From Bacilli bacterium (GTDB lineage Bacteria > Bacillota_I > Bacilli_A > RF39 > UBA660), in the NCBI GenBank assembly GCA_017404385.1, contig JAFRCK010000014.1, positions 82,588-146,587 of the forward strand: a stretch of DNA of 64,000 bases. Reading direction: 5' to 3'. The translations under genes were made by a program, and so were the position numbers. Below the pieces are notes generated by a model that was given only the letters and a program-made list of their open reading frames with translations, did not search any database and was not told the DNA's origin. Each line of letters starts with the position of its first letter. Position 1 is the stretch's first letter. This document shows, in pieces, positions 58,367 to 64,000 of the stretch.

Positions 58367-61055
58367 AAGCAACTACTCCTAGTCCTATTACTGTTACTCC
58401 AAACATAATAAAAGGTAAATAATCATTGTTTAAAGTATTAGGTACTTCTACTACTATTTTTTCATCTTTCATTGTACACTTAACTATTTCTCCATCTTCT
58501 AAAACTTCAAAATACATTTTTTCAGAATTCAATGTATAACCCTCTGGTGCTTCTTTTTCAATGAAATAGTATTTTCCATATCTTAATTCTTCAATAATAA
58601 TTTTTCCTTCTTCATTAGTTCTGCCACTATAAATAAGTTCATTAGTTTCAGCATTATATACTTCGATTAATGTGTTAGGTAGTGGCTCACTAGTTGAAAT
58701 ATCAATTTTAGTTATTTCTACAGTCGAAGTAATAGGTTTATTTTTCATTTCTGCTTTTACAATTTCTCCATTTTCTTTTAATTCAAAATAAACTTTTTCA
58801 TCAGTAATAACATAACCTGTTGATGCTTCTTTTTCCAAAATGTAATACTTACCTAATGTTAATTCATCAATGATAATTTTACCATCTTTATCAGTTTTAC
58901 CTGTAAAGATTAATTCATCATTTTCAGTATATATTTCTAAAATAGTATTAGGTATAACATCTCCATTAACAAGATCAGTCTTTGTTATTTCAACTTGTGC
59001 TTTTTTCAAAGCATTAGTCATTTCAAGAGAACTATAAACAATTGCTGTTCTATTATCAATTTCAGTTAATTCTATAAAATATTCAGTTTGATCAAGAACA
59101 TAATTTTCTTGCGTTTCAACTTCAACTACTTTATATTTTCCTAATGGTAATTTTTCACTTATTGCATAACCTTCGGCATTTGTTGTAATTGTACCAACTA
59201 AATCTCCTTCATTATAGTATAAATAATTACCATCAGATGATTTTATATCTTCATTAGCATAAATATTATATTTAATACCATCTAATAAAGTTCTTCCGTT
59301 ATAATTGAATGTTCCATCTTCAATAGTGAAAACTTCCCCATCTTTTATAACTTCAATTTGTCCTTTTATTGCAGTGTTTTTATAGTTTACAGTAACAAAA
59401 GGTCCATAAGTTGTATATGCATAATGAGTATTATCCCCAATAGTAAAATCTAAACCATCTTGATCTAACAAATACCCTTTTGGACTTGTTACTTCAACTA
59501 ATTTATAATTACCTGCACTTAATTTAAGATAAGTTATAAATTTACCATTCTCATCAGTTTTAAATTCACTATATACTTTACCACCTACATATTGTGATAC
59601 ATATTGATTAGTATCTTTATTTAATATTTTAAAAGTAGTATTTGCAAGTGCAATAGTTTGTCCTGTTTCAATATCAGTTTTAAATACTTGCAAATAAGCA
59701 GATAATGCATTATTTAAAATATTATAATATTGTTCTAATTCACTATCGTAATTAACTGTGATAAAGAAATCGTATATTTTTTCATAACCTGATGTTGAAT
59801 TTACTTGATGAAATTTCCAAACACCATAAGGTATATTTAAAGTAGCATAACCATTTTTATCAGTTGTAATCGTATCATATAAAGTTCCATTTGGATAATA
59901 TATTTCAAAAGTTATATTTTTTTCTGCATTTAAAAATGTAGTATTACCATCTACATATTCATATTGTTTTAAAATGCTTATATAGTTTTTTACAACATCT
60001 TCTCCAACATTTTTTGATACTTTTGCTACTCCTTTACTATCAAAATCATATTTAGTGTTATCTAAATAATAACCTTCACTTGCAGTAATTTCTTGTAAGT
60101 AATAACTACCATAAGATAATACTTCATTACTTCTTGCATAACCATTTTCATTAGTAGTTATTTTTGTTACTAATGTTCCATCGGTTTTATAAACTCCATA
60201 AACTGCACCACTTAATGTTGCTTGTCCCTGTGCAGTAGTAGTTTCATTATCACTCTTATTTATTTCAACACTTCCATAATAAGATTTTACTTGTATTCTT
60301 GCTATAACAGGATCTGTTCTACCAGATACAATCATATTTTGTATTCCATCTCCATAGAATATTTTAAAATTATCTTGGTATGGCATCTTCTTTGTCATAG
60401 TAAGAGTTATTGTTCCATTAGTTGTTGGAGTGATAGTTAAATTATTACCATTTACTGAATAACTTGCACCACTCACACTAATATCATAATTAGATAATAC
60501 ATTATTTGTATCAGTTAAAGTTATACTTTGACCAACCTGTAATGTATAACTTTGTGCATTAAAACTAGGTTTTGTGTAATGATTAGCAATTAATCTTTCT
60601 ATTTCATTTTTTTCAGCTGATATATCTAATGGAGTACCTGCACCATATCTTTCAGTAGAAAAATTAACAGTAGTATTATTTCCTAGAATTGTTGCCCATA
60701 TCATTCCTTGTGCTGCTGCACGATACTTTAATGTTTGATGGTTAGGATATGTATAACCATAATAAGCAAGTAGTGATACTCTTTCTCTTAACGAATCAGA
60801 TAATCCTGTGTTGCTCCAATTACCTTGTTGCATAGGTGTTCCTTCTGGAATACCTGGCTCAATACAATATGCTACTTCTCCATCAACATAATAGTTTTCT
60901 AATTTCCAAGAACTATAATTGTTTCCATTTTGATCATATCTTTCATACCAATAACCTGTCCAATCATAGTTTAGTGATGCAGCACTTACATTTTGTATTC
61001 CTACAATAGCAGTAAAAAATAATGCTATTATAAAAAATATTTTTTTAAAATTCAT
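58329..61055 (-). CDS. Surface adhesin: thioester domain plus SpaA/CnaB repeats, sortase substrate
   Basis: The 908-residue protein starts with a signal peptide (residues 1-26, ending NVSAAS). A thioester domain follows, with Cys64 in VAYCIEPGIP and Gln116 in RAAAQGMIWATIL, the pair that forms an internal thioester bond. Six SpaA/CnaB-like repeats run from about residue 260 to 860, each ending in a KYYLxExxxxxGY pattern. The last two are close duplicates (about 75 residues each). The wall signal is VPNTL instead of LPxTG, then a membrane helix and KKSKKSKKK. Likely binds a host or recipient surface and is attached by the neighbouring sortase. Ribosome-binding site GGGAGG. Confidence 0.92.
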   Translation of the reverse strand: MNFKKIFFIIALFFTAIVGIQNVSAASLNYDWTGYWYERYDQNGNNYSSWKLENYYVDGEVAYCIEPGIPEGTPMQQGNWSNTGLSDSLRERVSLLAYYGYTYPNHQTLKYRAAAQGMIWATILGNNTTVNFSTERYGAGTPLDISAEKNEIERLIANHYTKPSFNAQSYTLQVGQSITLTDTNNVLSNYDISVSGASYSVNGNNLTITPTTNGTITLTMTKKMPYQDNFKIFYGDGIQNMIVSGRTDPVIARIQVKSYYGSVEINKSDNETTTAQGQATLSGAVYGVYKTDGTLVTKITTNENGYARSNEVLSYGSYYLQEITASEGYYLDNTKYDFDSKGVAKVSKNVGEDVVKNYISILKQYEYVDGNTTFLNAEKNITFEIYYPNGTLYDTITTDKNGYATLNIPYGVWKFHQVNSTSGYEKIYDFFITVNYDSELEQYYNILNNALSAYLQVFKTDIETGQTIALANTTFKILNKDTNQYVSQYVGGKVYSEFKTDENGKFITYLKLSAGNYKLVEVTSPKGYLLDQDGLDFTIGDNTHYAYTTYGPFVTVNYKNTAIKGQIEVIKDGEVFTIEDGTFNYNGRTLLDGIKYNIYANEDIKSSDGNYLYYNEGDLVGTITTNAEGYAISEKLPLGKYKVVEVETQENYVLDQTEYFIELTEIDNRTAIVYSSLEMTNALKKAQVEITKTDLVNGDVIPNTILEIYTENDELIFTGKTDKDGKIIIDELTLGKYYILEKEASTGYVITDEKVYFELKENGEIVKAEMKNKPITSTVEITKIDISTSEPLPNTLIEVYNAETNELIYSGRTNEEGKIIIEELRYGKYYFIEKEAPEGYTLNSEKMYFEVLEDGEIVKCTMKDEKIVVEVPNTLNNDYLPFIMFGVTVIGLGVVAYGIKKSKKSKKK

Positions 61056-61085
61056 TTTTTAACCTCCCATATAATTTCATAAAAA

Positions 61086-61108
61086 AAACACCTTATAGGT
61101 GCTATAAA
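61086..61108 (-). terminator. Terminator of the secreted-protein gene
   Basis: CACCTATAAGGTG followed by eight T on minus, just before the adhesin gene. Confidence 0.75.
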
Positions 61109-61111
61109 ATT

Positions 61112-61837
61112 TTAATCATAATTAGATATATTTATTAAAGACTTATATCTATTACAATTACCACTCTCACAGTATATATTTAAATAATAACCCATTATAG
61201 TATTTGCTTGTGATGTTACTTGATAACAAGCAGGATACCTAATATCCACATCTTTTGTGTTATCATGTTCTGCATTATATTCAATAACTTGATTTAATTC
61301 TATATTAACTATATCATTCCCTGCTTTTTCACATCCTGAATTAGTAGAAAACTCTACTATTCCTTTATGTATTCCATAATTAATATCATTAGTTGATACA
61401 ACTTTGGATAAATCAACAGTCGGTTGTGTTTGAGCAGATGCTTGATTAGAATTATTGTTTGATTGTTCATTTGATACAGTTGGATTATTGCTTTCATTAT
61501 TAGTATTGTTATTTTCTTTTTTTTCAATAACAGATGATTTCTTTTGATTTTCTTGTGTATTTGTTTTTGGAGTGTTACTAACCTCTTTTTTTGTTTCTAC
61601 GGTTGCACTTTCTTCTCCCTTATTATCTAATATTTCTTCAAAAGTATTTATTTCATCTTTTTCATCTTCGTCTAGTTCAATGTTGCTTATTTCCTTTTCG
61701 TTAATTTGCTTATAATTAGAATTAGCAAAAGATGAATTATTATTATATTTAAATATAACAAATAAAGATACTATAATAGCAATAATTCCTACAATTAAAA
61801 TAATCTTAATTTTACGACTTTTTATTTTTCCTCTCAT
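61112..61837 (-). CDS. Membrane-anchored secreted protein with Cys-containing C-terminal domain
   Basis: A 241-residue protein: basic N terminus and membrane helix (about residues 10-28), an Asn/Ser/Thr/Glu-rich low-complexity spacer (35-145), then a compact C-terminal domain (NYGIHKGIVEFSTNSGCEKA, YPACYQVTSQANTIMGYYLN, IYCESGNCNR) with four Cys that could form two disulfides outside the cell. No known family. Preceded by repeated promoter copy 2 and a terminator at its 3' end, so it is a single-gene unit. Confidence 0.65.
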   Translation of the reverse strand: MRGKIKSRKIKIILIVGIIAIIVSLFVIFKYNNNSSFANSNYKQINEKEISNIELDEDEKDEINTFEEILDNKGEESATVETKKEVSNTPKTNTQENQKKSSVIEKKENNNTNNESNNPTVSNEQSNNNSNQASAQTQPTVDLSKVVSTNDINYGIHKGIVEFSTNSGCEKAGNDIVNIELNQVIEYNAEHDNTKDVDIRYPACYQVTSQANTIMGYYLNIYCESGNCNRYKSLINISNYD

Positions 61838-61911
61838 ACCATATCAACCCTTTCTCTCAAACTTGTTAAATCGGCTTTAAATAGGCAAATAATGAGTTTT
61901 TAATCTATAAT

Positions 61912-61951
61912 ATTTATCACTTAAAAAAGTGAATTTTGCAAGAGTTTTTTT
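61912..61951 (-). promoter_or_regulatory. Repeated element promoter, copy 2
   Basis: On minus: TTGCAA (61941-61936), 17 bases, GATAAA (61918-61913). A palindrome CACTT-TTTT-AAGTG lies in the spacer (61934-61920 region). 37 of 40 bases equal copy 1 at 37,453-37,492. Confidence 0.6.
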
Positions 61952-61973
61952 ACCATTTTTCATTTTTTTGTAT

Positions 61974-62009
61974 CTATGGTATTTTTTGCTTGTGATGTAT
62001 AATATACAT
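61974..62009 (-). CDS. Possible 11-residue leader peptide
   Basis: MYIIHHKQKIP with a strong GAGAGGAGTGATTAGGA upstream of the ATG, located before promoter copy 2. The rest of 61,838-62,129 holds that promoter and the terminator of the ArpU-like gene. Real translation is uncertain. Confidence 0.3.
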   Translation of the reverse strand: MYIIHHKQKIP

Positions 62010-62084
62010 TCCTAATCACTCCTCTCTAAAATATTTAGTTTTTTTATAATGAGATCCCTATAAACTCATAAATTAAAGCATTAA

Positions 62085-62108
62085 AAAAAGAGCCAAATTG
62101 ACTCTTGA
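62085..62108 (-). terminator. Terminator of the ArpU-like gene
   Basis: AAGAGTC AATTT GGCTCTT followed by T residues on minus. Confidence 0.65.
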
Positions 62109-62129
62109 ATGGTTACTACTTTAATTTTG

Positions 62130-62606
62130 TTATTTGTAAACTATTATATTAAATACTATTCCAAATCTTACGATAGCACTATCTTTTATGACTTCAAATG
62201 CCCTTCTTGGAATATCAAACTTTGTCTTTACTGATGCTTCTGATCTACCACATATAAGACAATCATTAATATAAGCATTTTCTTCCTTTGACATTATTGA
62301 ATACAATTTATTAAGTTGTATATTAAATAAATTATATTCTTCCTCATTATCTAATTTAAATTCAACTGCTCTACCAACAGGATCAGAAACATTTTGAGTA
62401 AATTGTTCTAATCTCGGTCTATAATTTGGTGTTAATCGCACATGATAACCATTAATAAATTTATTTCTAGCAATTTTTAACTCCCTTAACTTATCAATAA
62501 CTTTTTCAAATGTTGCAGGAATATCATATACTAGCATTTCCTCCTTTGTTAAAGTAAAGTTGTCAGCAAATTCATCTTGTAGTTCTGTTTTTAAATTTGT
62601 TTCCAT
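62130..62606 (-). CDS. ArpU/RinA-like transcription regulator
   Basis: A 158-residue sigma-like protein. The first half has a helical core (EKVIDKLRELKIARNKFING), and the C-terminal part (INDCLICGRSEASVKTKFDI, RRAFEVIKDSAIVRFG) has the ArpU-type helix-turn-helix. Such proteins switch on late genes in phages and elements. The ATG at 62606 follows AAAGGGTGG; a GTG three codons upstream overlaps that site. It may control the repeated promoters or the secretion operon (inference). Confidence 0.6.
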   Translation of the reverse strand: METNLKTELQDEFADNFTLTKEEMLVYDIPATFEKVIDKLRELKIARNKFINGYHVRLTPNYRPRLEQFTQNVSDPVGRAVEFKLDNEEEYNLFNIQLNKLYSIMSKEENAYINDCLICGRSEASVKTKFDIPRRAFEVIKDSAIVRFGIVFNIIVYK

Positions 62607-62632
62607 AGTAACCACCCTTTCTTATAACAAAA

Positions 62633-62672
62633 AGAGAGAAAATTGGGGGAAGAAATCCTAATTTTCTCTCTT
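62633..62672 (-). terminator. Hairpin before the ArpU-like gene (terminator or attenuator)
   Basis: AGAGAGAAAATTAGG ... CAATTTTCTCTCT followed by TTTTTG on minus, overlapping the stop of the 41-residue ORF. Confidence 0.6.
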
Positions 62673-62783
62673 ATTGATATTTAACATATTGTCCATTTTT
62701 TTGGAGTCTGCAAAAAATTGTGATAGTTCACAAGGGACATCTTTTGCAAAATTTGAAGTATAGACACATTCATTATAATTCAT
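62658..62783 (-). CDS. 41-residue protein before the ArpU-like gene
   Basis: MNYNECVYTSNFAKDVPCEL and a Lys/Asn-rich end. GTGGTTGATG precedes the ATG at 62783; an upstream ATG at 62801 would add six residues. It lies 158 bases after a good promoter and its stop is inside a hairpin. No family recognised. Confidence 0.45.
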   Translation of the reverse strand: MNYNECVYTSNFAKDVPCELSQFFADSKKMDNMLNINKREN

Positions 62784-62940
62784 ATCATCAACCACTTTCA
62801 TTAAAAAAAGGGTCAAAAAAGTCAGTCAACTGTTCTAATAGAAATTGATACTGCTTCTTCTACCCTTAACAATTTAATTCACTCGTTACAAATAGCAACA
62901 CAGCTATCAATAACTTCAAACTACAAATTAATTGTTTTCT

Positions 62941-62969
62941 ATTCTAATCTTTTTGGTAAAATATGTCAA
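62941..62969 (-). promoter_or_regulatory. Sigma-A promoter of the 41-residue ORF/ArpU-like unit
   Basis: On minus: TTGACA (62969-62964), 17 bases, TAGAAT (62946-62941). Between 62,802 and 62,940 I see no gene. Confidence 0.7.
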
Positions 62970-62985
62970 TACCTTTTTATAACAA

Positions 62986-63022
62986 AATGAAAAAAAACAA
63001 AGGAAACATCATATTTCCTTTG
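62986..63022 (-). terminator. Terminator after the 63,134 gene
   Basis: GCAAAGGAAATATGATGTTTCC then TTTG and T residues: stem CAAAGGAAA/TTTCCTTTG followed by a T run on minus. Confidence 0.8.
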
Positions 63023-63040
63023 CACATTTAATTCATTTTA

Positions 63041-63068
63041 CCATATTATACCACTTGACAATACATAG
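63041..63068 (-). promoter_or_regulatory. Promoter directly before a terminator
   Basis: On minus: TTGACT, 16 bases, TATAAT near 63046-63041. Any transcript would meet the terminator at 63,022 after a few tens of bases. Confidence 0.45.
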
Positions 63069-63076
63069 TCAAGCTT

Positions 63077-63118
63077 ATTTCATGACCAATTTATGCTATT
63101 TTGTGTACATTTTATGAC
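63077..63118 (-). repeat. Direct repeat GTCATRAAAT, possible operator
   Basis: GTCATAAAAT (63118-63109) and GTCATGAAAT (63086-63077), 32 bases apart (about three helical turns), just upstream of the promoter at 63,041. Confidence 0.45.
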
Positions 63119-63133
63119 AACACTTAAATCTTT

Positions 63134-63658
63134 CTATTTTTTATCATTTATTTGTTCTAAAATGCTCTTTTCTATCTCATCTAAAAGTTCATCTAATGGA
63201 TTATTTTCTATTTTTGATTTTAAAACATTATATTTATCAAGTGCAATATGGTCATCATTATCAACACCACCAAATACTCCACTTATACTATAATAACCTG
63301 TTTCATCACTAGTGGACACTACTGCACCATATTCAAATACTTTATTTTCTTTTAAAGGTAAAGGTTTATAATTATCATCTAACTCAATAGGTTCTGTATG
63401 AAGAAAATGAATTAAATATAAATTAAAAACTATATCTCCTTTAGTAATTTTATCTTTTGATATATATGCATCTTCTAATTGTTTTTTTCTTTCATCAGAT
63501 ATATCACGATTAGATTCATTCATTTCATTTTTTAGATATTCTTCAAAAGATCCAATGTTTTTTTCAATTTTAGATAATCGTTCATAATCATCTCTATAAT
63601 TTTTTTCTTGTAATTGATTTGATAAATCATATATTTTTTTAAACTTTGCATTAATCAT
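63134..63658 (-). CDS. Element protein of unknown function
   Basis: A 174-residue acidic protein with a helical N-terminal half (KKIYDLSNQLQEKNYRDDYE, FEEYLKNEMNESNRDISDER) and a C-terminal region (FEYGAVVSTSDETGYYSISG, VFGGVDNDDHIALDKYNVLK). AGAGG lies upstream of the ATG. No family recognised. It ends before the operator-like repeats. Confidence 0.55.
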   Translation of the reverse strand: MINAKFKKIYDLSNQLQEKNYRDDYERLSKIEKNIGSFEEYLKNEMNESNRDISDERKKQLEDAYISKDKITKGDIVFNLYLIHFLHTEPIELDDNYKPLPLKENKVFEYGAVVSTSDETGYYSISGVFGGVDNDDHIALDKYNVLKSKIENNPLDELLDEIEKSILEQINDKK

Positions 63659-63758
63659 ATAAATATCCTCTTTTCATTACTCTAATACTGCTCAAATAAT
63701 TATTTTGGACTTATATAATACATTTTACCACATAAAATCGGTATTGTATCATAATTAC

Positions 63759-64000
63759 TCACAAATTTATTACAAAATCTTTTACATTTTGAAAAAGTGT
63801 TGTATTTGCTATTTTGTAAACTAACCAGAAACCAATGGCAAACTCAAAAACTGACAATAGAATAATAATGTTATTAGCAAATCCTGCACTCATTATAGTT
63901 AATGATAAATCTCTAGGTATTTCTAGTTCATCACTAATATAATATGCAAAATTAATATTAGTATGTAAAAGATAACCTATACCGAATATTAAAAGAATAA
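63759..64000 (-). CDS. Membrane protein, C-terminal end only, runs off right edge
   Basis: Read on minus from the edge, the last 79 or so residues contain two hydrophobic segments (ILLIFGIGYLLHTNINFAYY and NNIIILLSVFEFAIGFWLVY) and end QNVKDFVINL. It is in frame without stops to base 64,000. The family cannot be named from this piece. The gap between it and the next gene (63,659-63,758) shows only a possible extended -10 (TGATACAAT). Confidence 0.6.
   Translation of the reverse strand, partial: ILLIFGIGYLLHTNINFAYYISDELEIPRDLSLTIMSAGFANNIIILLSVFEFAIGFWLVYKIANTTLFQNVKDFVINL

Larger units (their letters stand above)
34640..64000. mobile_element. Integrative conjugative element, incomplete (right end only)
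   Basis: The stretch begins at the dacA junction with a large serine integrase and continues past the right edge. It contains relaxase, coupling protein, VirB4, VirB3-like, VirB6-like, VirB2-like and M23 hydrolase genes, SSB, a methylase/helicase polyvalent protein, sortase, surface adhesin and regulators, nearly all on minus. This is a type IV secretion set for conjugation in a Gram-positive host. No resistance gene is seen in the visible 29 kb. Base composition is similar to the chromosome. Confidence 0.92.

Noticed and set aside
34640-64000. Tn916 or Tn5397 relative
   Set aside because: The element uses a VirD4-type coupling protein and a MobP2/MobL-type relaxase instead of the FtsK-type protein and MobT-type relaxase of Tn916, and has no tet(M)-type gene in the visible part.

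Overview
The window is about 70% or more A+T, uses the standard bacterial code (TGA acts as a stop throughout) and carries Firmicutes gene sets: rodZ-pgsA, recA, RNase Y, recU-pbp1, gpsB, type B RNase P RNA, YutD, YunB and YfbR-like HD. Together with short intergenic gaps this suggests an uncultured, low-GC, gut-type Bacilli/Erysipelotrichia relative (inference, not proven). Most genes lie on the minus strand.

Chromosomal part (1 to about 34,640). The left edge holds the N-terminal third of a PepC-type aminopeptidase, then a HerA-like ATPase. Two tRNA groups follow: Asp, Phe, Arg and Pro on plus, and Val, Thr, Tyr, Gln, Lys, Leu, Ser and initiator Met on minus. Between them sit an orphan MvaI/BcnI-type endonuclease, a DUF368 (PopT-type) lipid-carrier translocase and an unannotated 46-residue Cys-rich protein. 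Next come an S1 protein, a NifU C-domain protein, a YutH-like protein, RNase Y, a degenerate HD protein, RecA, PgsA, RodZ, rnpB, GpsB, and recU-pbp1 on plus. Then come three small unknown genes, a methionine gamma-lyase-type PLP enzyme, an SDR, a CmpB-type membrane protein and a FAD oxidoreductase. An unannotated type I toxin-antitoxin-like locus lies at 21,944-22,235. It is followed by phosphoketolase, an SPFH/zinc-ribbon pair, an NrnA-like phosphoesterase, acetate kinase, several tail-anchored or low-complexity proteins, a Ser/Arg/Lys-rich micro-protein, YutD, YunB, a ferredoxin and RluB.

Mobile part (about 34,640 to 64,000, continuing past the right edge). A large serine recombinase has integrated an integrative conjugative element into a D-Ala-D-Ala carboxypeptidase gene, cutting it at the SxN active-site motif. 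The element carries, from its right junction inward: integrase; a small SHOCT-like protein behind a possible attenuator; a 2100-residue methylase/helicase polyvalent protein; a VirD4-type coupling protein; a MobP2/MobL relaxase with two RHH proteins and an HTH protein; a structured non-coding region that is the best oriT candidate; an M23 hydrolase; VirB4, PrgI/VirB3-like, VirB6-like and VirB2-like proteins; SSB; a degenerate resolvase-like protein; a sortase; a thioester-domain/SpaA-repeat adhesin; a secreted protein; and an ArpU-like regulator. This is a complete-looking Gram-positive type IV secretion set of the VirD4/MOB-P kind. No antibiotic-resistance gene is seen in the part present. 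Two nearly identical 40-bp promoter copies 24 kb apart suggest coordinated control.

The most interesting items are the type I toxin-antitoxin-like locus, the structured oriT candidate, the repeated element promoter, the active-site-targeted integration, the dedicated sortase/thioester adhesin pair and several micro-proteins.
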